From: a virus
Length of the DNA: 31,392 nucleotides
IMG/VR virus record: IMGVR_UViG_3300006805_000100
Coordinates: 1-31,392 of that record
Direction: 5' to 3' (one strand)
A program made the position numbers and the translations under genes. The notes under the pieces are model-generated. The model saw only the letters and a list, made by a program, of their open reading frames with translations. It was not told the DNA's origin and made no database searches. Every line of letters starts with the position of its first letter. Within the stretch, counting starts at the first letter, position 1. Positions 7,069 to 14,356 of this stretch are shown here, in pieces.

Positions 7069-7737
7069 TTACTTGACAACTTTTTTGGTTATAAGTGTTT
7101 TAACATTCACTTTATATTTTTTTGCAACTTCGTAGATCACCATCGAGTCTTTCTTTAGGGAAGATACATGCTCTACGAGAAAGTCAATCCTTTTTTCTAC
7201 TTCTTCGATAGTCTCAAACTCTTCGATTGGATCTTCATCAAGGTCGTATTTCAGAATAAAGTTCACTGCTTTCGCTCCAACAATTTTGTAATCTTCTTCT
7301 GGAGTCAAACTAGAACCTCTCATGCCATCCTCATAAGTGACATAAACCGTTCCATCGCTGTCTATACCTTTAATGATTCCAAATTTTCCTTTATTTGGTT
7401 GTTCTTCTGCTGGCAGAACACAAATATTCTGAACTCTATTTCCTATCTTAAATTTCACTGCTTTTTTCTTTTTTGAGGTTGTGCTAGTCTTCTTCACAAT
7501 TTTCTTTTTTCTTTCTCTAATAACTACACCCTTCTGGAACATAGAATCTGTCCAATTCCAACCTTCCTCTTTAATCCGGTATTTGTCTGTGACGCTCGCT
7601 ATGGTCACTATTTGACCTGCCAATGCTACCATTTCAGAAGTAGTTGAGTCAGTCTTTCCACTGACTGAATCCTTGTAAATTTTGCCCACCTTCAGGTTCC
7701 TAATAACCCTTACTCTGTCTCCTTCTTTAAATTTCAT
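7069..7737 (-). CDS. Protein with two SH3/KOW-like domains
   Basis: Two small beta-barrel-like repeats are seen: [19 protein letters not shown] with [15 protein letters not shown] (residues 3-55), and [13 protein letters not shown] with [22 protein letters not shown] (near 95-140). They are joined by a Lys-rich linker. The C-terminal third is helical. Such barrels bind nucleic acid or protein partners; the target cannot be read from the sequence. It overlaps the channel gene by ATGA, so it is probably made together with the envelope cassette, though it looks cytoplasmic. Confidence 0.6.
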   Translation of the reverse strand: MKFKEGDRVRVIRNLKVGKIYKDSVSGKTDSTTSEMVALAGQIVTIASVTDKYRIKEEGWNWTDSMFQKGVVIRERKKKIVKKTSTTSKKKKAVKFKIGNRVQNICVLPAEEQPNKGKFGIIKGIDSDGTVYVTYEDGMRGSSLTPEEDYKIVGAKAVNFILKYDLDEDPIEEFETIEEVEKRIDFLVEHVSSLKKDSMVIYEVAKKYKVNVKTLITKKVVK

Positions 7738-8087
7738 ACTCGTTCCGCTATTTTAGTTAATAAATTTTTTATCTGTTCCTGTTCCTCATGTGAGAACTCA
7801 TTTCTATCCGGACTGAGAATGGTGATCATTTTAGCGATCAGCATTGGCAGTATCAGAAACGCCATTACTATCATGAGTGTCATTGCAACTATTCTCCCCC
7901 CTACTGTTACCGGATACATATCTCCATATCCGACTGTCATAGAAGTCACTACAGCCCACCAAATGGAATCAAACCAACCTTTTCCCTCAAAGAATCCGTA
8001 GACAAAAGAGGAGGCTACAATGAGTCCGAAGTAATAAGCCATGAGCTCCATCACTGAATCTGTACACTTGTAGAATATTTTTTTCAT
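7734..8087 (-). CDS. Two-transmembrane potassium channel
   Basis: The product has two membrane helices ([16 protein letters not shown] near residues 18-33 and [25 protein letters not shown] near 64-88) around a pore loop with the selectivity filter [18 protein letters not shown] is the classic K+ filter, so four copies would form a K+-selective pore. A short charged C-terminal helix follows, with no ligand-binding domain. At 117 residues it is a minimal channel. It overlaps the ATP-grasp gene by ATGA and ends an envelope cassette. Potassium channels are known next to YgiC/YjfC-type ligases in bacterial genomes, which supports a shared role. Confidence 0.9.
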   Translation of the reverse strand: MKKIFYKCTDSVMELMAYYFGLIVASSFVYGFFEGKGWFDSIWWAVVTSMTVGYGDMYPVTVGGRIVAMTLMIVMAFLILPMLIAKMITILSPDRNEFSHEEQEQIKNLLTKIAERV

Positions 8088-9214
8088 ACGATTATATGAG
8101 GTATAAACTGACTCGTGTTATCTGTTACCAAGCCCGCACATTCCCTGATACCCATTCCCGCCGCTTCGCCTCCTACTACCCAGCTACCAAGAATTGGTGT
8201 TTTTCCTTCTACTGAAACATCTATGAACTTCTGGTAGACAGCTTCACTTTCATCGTAGGAACCATCGGTCATAGTGAGTAATTCCCCATGCTCGGTTTTT
8301 CTTACGATTACGATGTTCTGTCCTTCGCGAGAAAGTTTCGGCTTCTTCACATAATCACCTGCTAAAGGTTCAAAACTGGCTTCTAGCAGATACTTATGAT
8401 TTGGGTACAGCTCCCAGAGAATCGGAAGAATAGCTTTGTTTGAAAGAAGCATCTTCCAAATTGGCTCTATCCACTTCATCTCTTTGTAAGCTTCCAAGAG
8501 GTTGTCAGCGAACTCCTCCTCTACCATCCATTCCCATGGGTAAAGCTTGAAGATGTTCTTGATCTCTTTGTCCTCTAGGTCAACGAATTTCCCCTCTAGC
8601 CAACCGATTTGATCCATCATCAGACCTTCTGTCACTGTCCCTGCTTCCTCTGCGGTGTCGCGCATGTAAGTCACATTCATGAAATCTTCATGAGCTGACT
8701 CGTATGAGTGCACGAAGTACAGTGTCGGAAAGGTAAGAATTTCATCCCATTTTTTGACCAGCCTCTCGTGTATAGAGTTGAACTGATCAGCCTTTGGAAA
8801 AACTTCTTCTTTCCATAGCCATTGAATGACCGATGCTTCCAAGAGGGATGTTGGCGTGTCTGCGTTGTACTCCAACATCTTTATTTCCCGGTTCTTGTAA
8901 GCAAGATCAAACCTTCCGTACACTGATGTCTCCTGCTCGTTTTCAAATGACCACTTTATCAAAGGAACAAATTTCTCTGGAATGCAGAACTGATGAAAAA
9001 GGTTTTCTTTAATCACATGCTCTGCCGCTTTCATGCACATCTCATGCAATTCATTAGTAGCCTCTTCAATCTCATCTATTTCTTCCATAGAGAACTGGTA
9101 GTACTCTGACTCATTCCAGTAAGGCCTCCCATCTGGAGTAGTGTTGTAAACCAGTCCCAAATCTTCAACCTTCTTCTCCCAATTTTCTCGTGGTGCAATT
9201 GATATCTTTTTCAT
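8084..9214 (-). CDS. Glutathionylspermidine synthase-like ATP-grasp ligase (YgiC/YjfC type)
   Basis: An ATP-dependent C-N ligase of the family containing the synthetase half of GspS. Family signatures are clear: [13 protein letters not shown] near residue 115, [14 protein letters not shown] near 286, and the C-terminal [20 protein letters not shown] plus FIPHIIV. The amidase domain of full GspS is absent, as in YgiC and YjfC, whose substrates are not known. The protein has 376 residues, a normal length. It lies directly after a YgiB-like lipoprotein gene and before a K+ channel gene, a neighbourhood known in bacteria for this ligase. It probably attaches an amine or peptide to an acidic partner (inference). 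Confidence 0.9.
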   Translation of the reverse strand: MKKISIAPRENWEKKVEDLGLVYNTTPDGRPYWNESEYYQFSMEEIDEIEEATNELHEMCMKAAEHVIKENLFHQFCIPEKFVPLIKWSFENEQETSVYGRFDLAYKNREIKMLEYNADTPTSLLEASVIQWLWKEEVFPKADQFNSIHERLVKKWDEILTFPTLYFVHSYESAHEDFMNVTYMRDTAEEAGTVTEGLMMDQIGWLEGKFVDLEDKEIKNIFKLYPWEWMVEEEFADNLLEAYKEMKWIEPIWKMLLSNKAILPILWELYPNHKYLLEASFEPLAGDYVKKPKLSREGQNIVIVRKTEHGELLTMTDGSYDESEAVYQKFIDVSVEGKTPILGSWVVGGEAAGMGIRECAGLVTDNTSQFIPHIIV

Positions 9215-9216
9215 AC

Positions 9217-9558
9217 TTATGATCCGCTTGAGTGTGAACCTGCTGAGCTACCAAACCCTCCTCGTGCTGCCGGAGATGAAACTTTTCCAGTACTTGGTGC
9301 ACTAGGAGACCCTCCTGTTAGGTGACTACCGACTGCATGGTTGTTGATTCCTCCCATGTAGTAATAGTGGTAAGGGAATAGTACGGGCATAACTCCGCCA
9401 TTTGATGCCTTCCCCTCATCACAGAGCTTGCTATCAACTACTTCGTCTTTGTCATTGACGCAGTATTCTGTTGAATCACCCTGGCTCTGGGAGGAGCAAC
9501 CCGCTAGAAAGAAGGCTGCTCCAATGGTGAGAGGGATTTTGTAAAATATCCCTTTCAT
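9217..9558 (-). CDS. YgiB-like (DUF1190) lipoprotein
   Basis: A lipoprotein signal peptide ends in LAGC-SS (Cys near residue 21). The mature part has the YgiB pattern: YCVNDKDEVVDSKLC, an aromatic stretch PYHYYYMGG and a C-terminal tail SSPAARGGFGSSAGSHSSGS. In E. coli, YgiB is encoded with the ATP-grasp protein YgiC, and the same pairing is seen here two bases downstream. The Gly/Ser tail could be the acceptor for ligation (inference). It is 113 residues, shorter than usual. It should be anchored in a membrane facing outward. Confidence 0.85.
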   Translation of the reverse strand: MKGIFYKIPLTIGAAFFLAGCSSQSQGDSTEYCVNDKDEVVDSKLCDEGKASNGGVMPVLFPYHYYYMGGINNHAVGSHLTGGSPSAPSTGKVSSPAARGGFGSSAGSHSSGS

Positions 9559-9560
9559 AA

Positions 9561-10130
9561 CTAGAACTGTACTTTGGCTCCTTTTTCTGCACCTGATTCA
9601 GCTTTGAAGAGAGTTTTCTTTTCGAAGCCAAATGTCTTAGCAAACAAACTCTTTGGGAATCTTTGAATATTCGTGTTGTAGTTATTTGCTGTCGTGTTGT
9701 ACTGGTCGCGAGCCTTCAAAATCCCATCTTCTGTGCCACGCAGTTGATTCATCAAATCTTGAACTTGCTGGTTGGACTTCAAGTCTGGGTATGCTTCTTG
9801 CAATCTTGGTAGCAAGGCGATTACCTGGCTTTCAATGTTGCTTGCGGCCTCTGCTTTCTGGTTGTCAGTAGCATTAGAGCTTTGGAACATTTGTCGAGAT
9901 TCTGCAATCTTTCCAAACACTTCTTGCTCTTGCTTCTGAGCACCTTTCACGCTCTCAACCAAGTTTCCAATGAGGTCTAGGCGGCGCTGGTACTGTGTTT
10001 CTACCATGCTCCATGACTTCTCTACTTGGTTGCGGCTGGAAACTAAGCTGTTGTAGTTTCCGATGAACCAAAATACTACGAAGGCTATTAAGCCGAGTAC
10101 AATGGCTAGGGTTGTTGCTGTCTTAGACAT
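9561..10130 (-). CDS. lemA: LemA family membrane protein
   Basis: The N-terminus has a membrane segment (TLAIVLGLIAFVVFWFIG, residues 7-24) followed by YNSLVSSRNQVEKSWSMVETQYQRR and DLIGNLVESVKG, the standard LemA opening. A long coiled-coil with an ARDQYNTTANNYNTNIQRFP segment near residue 140 and the end FGFEKKTLFKAE complete the family pattern. The length is 189 residues, normal. LemA proteins are membrane-bound, of uncertain role, and have been linked to envelope stress. The gene overlaps its upstream neighbour by eight bases and ends two bases before the YgiB-like gene. Confidence 0.92.
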   Translation of the reverse strand: MSKTATTLAIVLGLIAFVVFWFIGNYNSLVSSRNQVEKSWSMVETQYQRRLDLIGNLVESVKGAQKQEQEVFGKIAESRQMFQSSNATDNQKAEAASNIESQVIALLPRLQEAYPDLKSNQQVQDLMNQLRGTEDGILKARDQYNTTANNYNTNIQRFPKSLFAKTFGFEKKTLFKAESGAEKGAKVQF

Positions 10131-10731
10131 ACACTTTTTTATTAGTTCGTTTATTTACCCACCACACTAATCCGCCTCCAATCCCACCTACCAAAAGGAT
10201 CATGACAATCCAGTTAAAAATGAGTAATCCGTCCACTCCCTCGTCCTCAATAATCACTGTCTTCTCGGTTCCATCTGGTTCTGTCACCACTGCTTCTTGA
10301 TTTTTTACATTCTCCCGGTGACTCATAGAAAAAATGTAGAGCCAAGGCAGGTAGTCAACAAAACTGGCATTTCTCTGCACATACTGAACTGTTGATCCTG
10401 CTGGCGGTGTGTAACCACCTTTTATTTTTGGCTTGAATTTGTCATCCACTACACTTGCCTTTCCAGTTGTTTTCTTACCACTGCTAGTAGTTTTTACTGG
10501 AGCGTCAACTGTCTTTGTTGCCGCAGTAGGCTTGCTGGAGGTTTTGGCTGGTGCTGGAGTGGATTTCTTGGTATATGTACCACCAGAAGATCCGCTTTTT
10601 GCTGAACTCGTTGATCGTGAGCTACTAGAAGACTTGAAACTGCTTCCACTGCTCCGACTTGAGCTTCCTTTAGCCTCTACCATTGCTGGAGCGATGAGAG
10701 CTACCATCAAAATGATTGCTAAATATTTCAT
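10123..10731 (-). CDS. Exported Ser/Thr/Lys-rich protein with C-terminal membrane anchor
   Basis: An N-terminal signal peptide (MKYLAIILMVALIAPAMVEA) precedes a low-complexity region of Ser, Thr and Lys to about residue 90. Residues 168-191 form a membrane helix (LLIFNWIVMILLVGGIGGGLVWW) with a basic end (NKRTNKK). The repetitive part should be outside the cytoplasm. Similar Ser-rich proteins are found beside lemA genes, but no named family is certain. It overlaps lemA by eight bases and the replication gene by ATGA. It is the first gene of the envelope cassette and could serve as its structural or modified partner (inference). Confidence 0.75.
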   Translation of the reverse strand: MKYLAIILMVALIAPAMVEAKGSSSRSSGSSFKSSSSSRSTSSAKSGSSGGTYTKKSTPAPAKTSSKPTAATKTVDAPVKTTSSGKKTTGKASVVDDKFKPKIKGGYTPPAGSTVQYVQRNASFVDYLPWLYIFSMSHRENVKNQEAVVTEPDGTEKTVIIEDEGVDGLLIFNWIVMILLVGGIGGGLVWWVNKRTNKKVYV

Positions 10732-11492
10732 AATTTCTTATCAGTTATTCTCTTTCTGAAATCCTTGTATCCTGGCACCTGACTTATATCCTTTCCCCCC
10801 TCCGCCTGGGGAGGAGATTTCGACCTATGGATATTGGCCACCGCCACCTGTAACTCTGCTTGCCTAACTCTTTCCTGTTTTTGTTTTTCTGTGAGAAGTC
10901 CATAATCTTTCTTTAGCGCATTTTCCAAGAATGCTTTGTAGTTTTTATAGACCTTCCCTTTCGCCAAGCAATAATTTCTCAAATCATTTGCTTTTCCTTG
11001 AATATCTTCTTTTGAAGCATTATATTTTTCATGAAGTTCAGAGAGAGTCTGTTCGGGTACATTATCCAGAAATGATACGGAGGCTTCGGGTCTCTTCTCT
11101 TCTCTTCTCTTCTTATCTCTTCTCTTCTCTTCTAGGGGGATATTGTCAGGAGGTTGTCCGGACACTCTCCGGAGTTTCGCTGTGTATTCGTCAGCGTATC
11201 TTGCCATCTTTGGGATGTATAAATCCCCTCTACTAAGCGCTTTTTTATCTATTAATCCTGTCTCAGCAAATTTCTTCAAAAGAGTTTCTATCTTTTCTTG
11301 GTCAATTCTTGACACATCTTGTAACTCATTTTTCCAGTTTTTTTTCGCTTTTATTCGAAAATTTTCGCTTTGTTCACCAACTAATTCCAAACAGATCCAG
11401 TAAAAGCCATATCCTTCAGTCCCAAATTCTCTGAGAATGGCCTTCAAATCTAGGTTGTTTCTGGCGTTGGTGTGATGTTTTAACCACTTCAT
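10728..11492 (-). CDS. Replication initiator-like protein (DnaD/Lin1244-type N-terminus)
   Basis: The start is the Met of MKWLKHHTNARNNLD, five bases after the upstream stop; a longer frame opens 33 codons earlier inside that gene. The segment LDLKAILREFGTEGYGFYWICLELVGEQ matches the first domain of phage replisome organisers of the Lin1244/Lin1753 kind, followed by a winged-helix-like region. A basic linker near residues 126-138, encoded by a repetitive purine-rich stretch at 11090-11140, precedes a helical C-terminal domain (SFLDNVPEQTLSELHEKY through YKAFLENALKKDYGLL) reminiscent of DnaD. Such proteins bind the origin and help load a helicase. It overlaps the next gene by ATGA. Confidence 0.75.
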   Translation of the reverse strand: MKWLKHHTNARNNLDLKAILREFGTEGYGFYWICLELVGEQSENFRIKAKKNWKNELQDVSRIDQEKIETLLKKFAETGLIDKKALSRGDLYIPKMARYADEYTAKLRRVSGQPPDNIPLEEKRRDKKRREEKRPEASVSFLDNVPEQTLSELHEKYNASKEDIQGKANDLRNYCLAKGKVYKNYKAFLENALKKDYGLLTEKQKQERVRQAELQVAVANIHRSKSPPQAEGGKDISQVPGYKDFRKRITDKKL

Positions 11493-11496
11493 ATTT

Positions 11497-11757
11497 TTAA
11501 TAGCTATGTAGGTAAGCCTCAAACTTCTTTTCTGGTTTTGAATGGCAATGTTCACATTCCTCTCTTCCATCCCACCAGTACCAGTCACCAAACTTCACCA
11601 CTTCAACCCGCTTTAATTCGTATGCAATATCTTTTATAAATTCTTTATCTGTATCACCAATTTGTTTTGCGATAGCTCTTGCGGCGCTCTCAAAACTTGC
11701 GTAACCAATAGCAAGGGCCTGGTCAGAATCTTCAAAATTTATTACCTCTCTTTTCAT
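11497..11757 (-). CDS. Unknown small protein, 86 residues
   Basis: Contains an aromatic WYWWDG segment near residue 60 followed by CEHCHSKP, a single CxxCH pair that could be half of a metal site. The N-terminal half is helical (ALAIGYASFESAARAIAKQIG). No family recognised. ATGA overlap with the gene upstream and five bases from the replication gene. Confidence 0.6.
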   Translation of the reverse strand: MKREVINFEDSDQALAIGYASFESAARAIAKQIGDTDKEFIKDIAYELKRVEVVKFGDWYWWDGREECEHCHSKPEKKFEAYLHSY

Positions 11758-11936
11758 AACTTTGTTATCTTAAATGCTCTCTCATGCCCAGATATTGCAT
11801 TGACTTTGGCGAGTAATTTAGCCAGTCTTCTGAAATACCTATTTTGCTTTCCCTCTTCTTCGTACTCTCTTTTCATCTCCTCAAGAATCAGAGACTGAAT
11901 AGTGAAGTAGTTGTCTTGATTGAATGTATTGGTCAT
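11754..11936 (-). CDS. Unknown helical protein, 60 residues
   Basis: Begins MTNTFNQDNYFTIQSLILEEM. Entirely helical in character, with a basic second half (NRYFRRLAKLLAKVN). The ATGA overlap with the downstream gene and the three-base gap to the upstream gene support it. No family recognised. Confidence 0.55.
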   Translation of the reverse strand: MTNTFNQDNYFTIQSLILEEMKREYEEEGKQNRYFRRLAKLLAKVNAISGHERAFKITKL

Positions 11937-11939
11937 ACG

Positions 11940-12377
11940 CTACCTCTTCTTAAACATTTCTCGGTAGTAGCTTGGGAACTCTATAGGGTCTAGTTGCCTT
12001 TCTGAGAGCATGTGATCCATTCGCTCTACAATCTTGTCAATCTCGTCTGTGTACAGCTCCTTGGTGCTTTCTTTGCCTAATACAACTCGCTGGTAGGTTT
12101 TCCAAATGATTTCCTTGACCATGCGACCAGTCCACCACATGTCGACATCCACTTTTACAGTCTTTTGGAGACTATAACCATGAGCATTCAAGTGGTCGGC
12201 CACTTCTTTGAAGTAGAGGTGTAGAGAATCATTCTGCTTGTTTGTCCGGTACTCGCGAAGAGTGGGGATATCAATCTCAATAAGGCCAGCGCCATCAAGT
12301 TTCGCAAGAGCATCTTGGTACTTCTCAATATTTTCTGGTATAAATTCGTTCTTAATGACTCTTCCTTTTATTTTCAT
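11940..12377 (-). CDS. NinB-like recombination/nucleic-acid protein
   Basis: The start was set at MKIKGRVIKNEF, which makes an ATGA overlap with the nuclease gene; a longer frame begins eight codons earlier. The segment REYRTNKQNDSLHLYFKEVADHLNAHG resembles the conserved 'RT.xQN..LH' core of NinB-like and related phage proteins, followed by W-rich KEIIWKTYQRVV. NinB is a ssDNA-binding recombination protein in lambda-like phages. The position next to a nuclease fits. The family assignment is from pattern and not certain. Confidence 0.6.
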   Translation of the reverse strand: MKIKGRVIKNEFIPENIEKYQDALAKLDGAGLIEIDIPTLREYRTNKQNDSLHLYFKEVADHLNAHGYSLQKTVKVDVDMWWTGRMVKEIIWKTYQRVVLGKESTKELYTDEIDKIVERMDHMLSERQLDPIEFPSYYREMFKKR

Positions 12378-12697
12378 AGTTCTGTTTCTTTTACTTGCCA
12401 CCTATTTTTTTCTTTGAACCAACCATGCACCAGTACTCTCCACCCCGCTTTCTTCACTATCGGGTAAGTCTCATTCAGCTCTATTTTCTTCACTCTGGCC
12501 AAGGCATTGTCTTTAGTAGTTGACTGAACCCCTACTGTCTCGCCTTCCTTGATGCAGAGAATGTCTATAAAGCCGAATAGGTCTTGCCTGATCTTCACAA
12601 AAGGATTCCATTTCTCAACCACCTGACATGTGTAGCCTGCCTTCCTCATTCGCTTGAGGCTACTTTGGGTTGGACTGGTTCCTTGTTTCTTCGCCAT
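12374..12697 (-). CDS. PD-(D/E)XK-type nuclease, Holliday-junction resolvase-like
   Basis: A small protein of 107 residues. MAKKQGTSPTQSSLKRMRKAGYTCQVVEKWNP leads into RQDLFGFIDILCIKEGETVGVQST, where D..GFIDIL and the GVQST strand correspond to the acidic and Gln/Lys positions of this fold. This fold is seen in many phage resolvases and repair nucleases, usually 90-130 residues long. It begins 52 bases inside the upstream gene. The exact substrate cannot be known from the sequence. Confidence 0.65.
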   Translation of the reverse strand: MAKKQGTSPTQSSLKRMRKAGYTCQVVEKWNPFVKIRQDLFGFIDILCIKEGETVGVQSTTKDNALARVKKIELNETYPIVKKAGWRVLVHGWFKEKNRWQVKETEL

Positions 12698-13149
12698 ACT
12701 GAGTAATTTCTTTTTCTTTTCTTTTTAAGCACGTATTTTCTGTAAAGGACTGCGATGACTCTTATGAAGAACTTCTCACTGTTCAGAGCCTCTTTCTGCT
12801 TTCTCTGAAGGTTCTGGAGTTGTCGGTAAACTTCTCCTACTGTGCTGAGGTCTTTTTCGACCTTCTCTACTTCGTACCTCATGAACTGTCCATCCACTCT
12901 TGCCTGCACTCTCCTGAAGAAATCTGCCTTGTCTCTTACATAGAACATCACTCTCAGGTTTCCATTTGGCTCAATGCGGTAGTGATCCACTAGGTATTGC
13001 CATAGTCCGTTCTTATACTTCGTCAATGCTCCTCTTTCTTCTTGCGCTAATCTTTCTGCAACCTTTCTCTCTACTCCCATCTGTGTTATTTGATACACTC
13101 TCCATTCATACGCCTGCTCTTTGTCTGTCATGTCTGAGGGTTTTTCCAT
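12646..13149 (-). CDS. Unknown protein, 167 residues
   Basis: The N-terminus reads MEKPSDMTDKEQAYEWRVYQITQMG. The protein is helical and charged, with a basic C-terminal third (YRKYVLKKKRKRNYSVWRRN). No family recognised; the length and charge would suit a DNA-binding protein. It overlaps the nuclease gene by 52 bases, far more than any other pair except the terminase genes. The region contains T-rich homopolymers near 12700-12725, so a frame error in this area cannot be ruled out. Confidence 0.6.
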   Translation of the reverse strand: MEKPSDMTDKEQAYEWRVYQITQMGVERKVAERLAQEERGALTKYKNGLWQYLVDHYRIEPNGNLRVMFYVRDKADFFRRVQARVDGQFMRYEVEKVEKDLSTVGEVYRQLQNLQRKQKEALNSEKFFIRVIAVLYRKYVLKKKRKRNYSVWRRNKEPVQPKVASSE

Positions 13150-13172
13150 ATCATTTTTGTTTCTTGGTAATG

Positions 13173-13244
13173 CTGGCTAGGTAGGATTCGAACCTACGAC
13201 CCCCTCGTTAACAGCGAGACGCTCTACCACTGAGCTACTAACCA
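13173..13244 (-). tRNA. tRNA-Asn (anticodon GTT)
   Basis: Full cloverleaf on the minus strand: acceptor stem TGGTTAG with CTAGCCA (one G-T pair), D-arm GCTC-AGTGGTA-GAGC, anticodon loop CTGTTAA with GTT, five-base variable loop and T-arm GTAGG-TTCGAAT-CCTAC. The 3' CCA is not encoded. It directly follows the large structured region. Confidence 0.95.
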
Positions 13245-13917
13245 ATGACTCACTAACTTCTACCCAGGACGGGTTTTCACCGTATCTCCCCTTCTGTTTT
13301 AAAGGCCTGGGGCGCTCTACTCATGCGAGTAATTGAACCACCTGGGTATGAGTTAATGAACCATCTATAAATGCTCTCTAACAGGAAGGCAAGGGATTAC
13401 TATCTAGGGGACATCCATTTTCCTAGTAAGCGCACCTTGCAGGGCCGGTTGTCTCGCTGTGAGGCCAGCTTTAACTTCTATGCCTAGAAATGTTAGCGTT
13501 CCTAATTTTTCGCCACTTCCTGTTAAAAAGCACTTAATGAGCTGAGGCAAGCGACTAATGCCTAGATTCCAGTTTCCTGTGCAGAAGGTTAGCGGCCTCT
13601 ACAATGAACCATTCGTACCATTAGCCACCAGTTTCAACTCACTAAATCTTGTTAAATGCCCTAGTGGGGAGTGCCATGTCTTTCTCATATAAGAGGTCAT
13701 ACCCCTGCGTCTAGCATGGCCATCATTGACCAGGGAATTGAACGCCCCCACTAAAGCACTAATGAACTGACATGGTACTTGAGTCCGACCGGGCACCCGC
13801 AGAGATAGACAACTGATTAGGCTGATTCGTCTCTACGGGCGGTTGGGCAAGGTCGTCTCACAGCTTGTTCCAACTTTCAGGCATTCCCCTTGTGGAATCA
13901 CCCACTACTCAAATGCC
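13245..13917 (-). ncRNA. Large, densely folded non-coding RNA next to tRNA-Asn (GOLLD/ROOL-like candidate)
   Basis: About 670 bases with no convincing gene. Reading the minus strand, long-range stems close successive domains: GGCATT/AATGCC (13880-13917), CCCGTAGAGA with TCTCTGCGGG (13796-13839), TAGTGGGG with CCCCACTA (13662-13753), GAGGC with GCCTC (13544-13599), TAACAGGAAG with CTTCCTGTTA (13379-13525) and TACCCAGG with CCTGGGTA (13261-13348). Inner hairpins include TTCTA-GGCA-TAGAA and ACGGT-GAAA-ACC(C)GT, the latter with a GNRA loop. A short TCATT element recurs between domains (near 13244, 13355, 13536, 13603, 13761). A giant ornate RNA beside a tRNA in a phage is the setting of GOLLD and ROOL RNAs; similarity to either was not tested. 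Confidence 0.6.
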
Positions 13918-14086
13918 AACAATCATTTATGTAGAAATCGCCACTTGTTACTTTTGTAATGATTCCAGTAGTAGAACCATTATCTCGGATCTGTCCACAA
14001 GGATTACTTCTCCCAGGAACCGCCCTGACTTCATCACCGACCTGAATGATTCCTTTTAACTCACTGTATTCGTATATTTTTCCCAT
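13898..14086 (-). CDS. Small protein, 62 residues, SH3-like
   Basis: Reads MGKIYEYSELKGIIQVGDEVRAVPGR through TTGIITKVTSGDFYINDCWHLSSG. The alternation VGDEVRAVP... GIITKV... GDFYIND suggests a small beta barrel as in KOW/SH3-like phage proteins. The last six codons and the stop lie inside the first hairpin of the structured RNA region. No family named. Confidence 0.55.
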   Translation of the reverse strand: MGKIYEYSELKGIIQVGDEVRAVPGRSNPCGQIRDNGSTTGIITKVTSGDFYINDCWHLSSG

Positions 14087-14103
14087 AGGGTTGTTTTTTA
14101 CTC

Positions 14104-14355
14104 TTAAAATGGCACACCTTCTATTCCTGAACTTCCACTTTTGTTTTCTGGTTTCCAGGTATCAACCTCTAAGTAATATTTCCCGTTCTTACTGAGTTTG
14201 ATCTGGAACTTCACATACCCTTTGTCATCAGTCTCTTGAGTCTCCAGGTATTCCATGAGCTTCGCTGGTTCGACCGAGATTGTCCCTTTCACAAAGTCCG
14301 GGGCTTTCTCCCGAGGCGGGAAGTATCGCATTCCTTCTACAAAATTCTTGTCCAT
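14104..14355 (-). CDS. Small protein with an SSB-like acidic tail, 83 residues
   Basis: Central strands VKFQIKLSKNGKYYLEVDTW suggest a beta fold. The C-terminus is KSGSSGIEGVPF; the -VPF ending resembles the DDIPF tip with which single-stranded DNA-binding proteins recruit partners, though with one acidic residue. It lies two bases... directly after the exonuclease and annealing genes, where phages often carry an SSB. No clear OB-fold motif can be claimed. Confidence 0.5.
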   Translation of the reverse strand: MDKNFVEGMRYFPPREKAPDFVKGTISVEPAKLMEYLETQETDDKGYVKFQIKLSKNGKYYLEVDTWKPENKSGSSGIEGVPF

Positions 14356-14356
14356 A

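Noticed and set aside
11085-11140. Repeated TCTTCTC units, possible CRISPR or tandem repeat
   Set aside because: They are a short purine-rich stretch encoding a basic linker of Lys, Arg and Glu in the replication protein; no spacer structure.
13261-13348. Second tRNA (Leu or suppressor)
   Set aside because: Length is near that of a long-arm tRNA, but no 7-base anticodon loop with a 5-pair stem can be formed, and D- and T-loop signatures are missing.
13599-13796. 65-codon minus-strand reading frame inside the folded region
   Set aside because: The sequence has no domain, and the DNA is better explained by paired arms; the frame is broken up by domain borders.
13245-13917. Group I or group II intron in the RNA region
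   Set aside because: No conserved intron core or domain V could be seen, and the tRNA next to it is intact.
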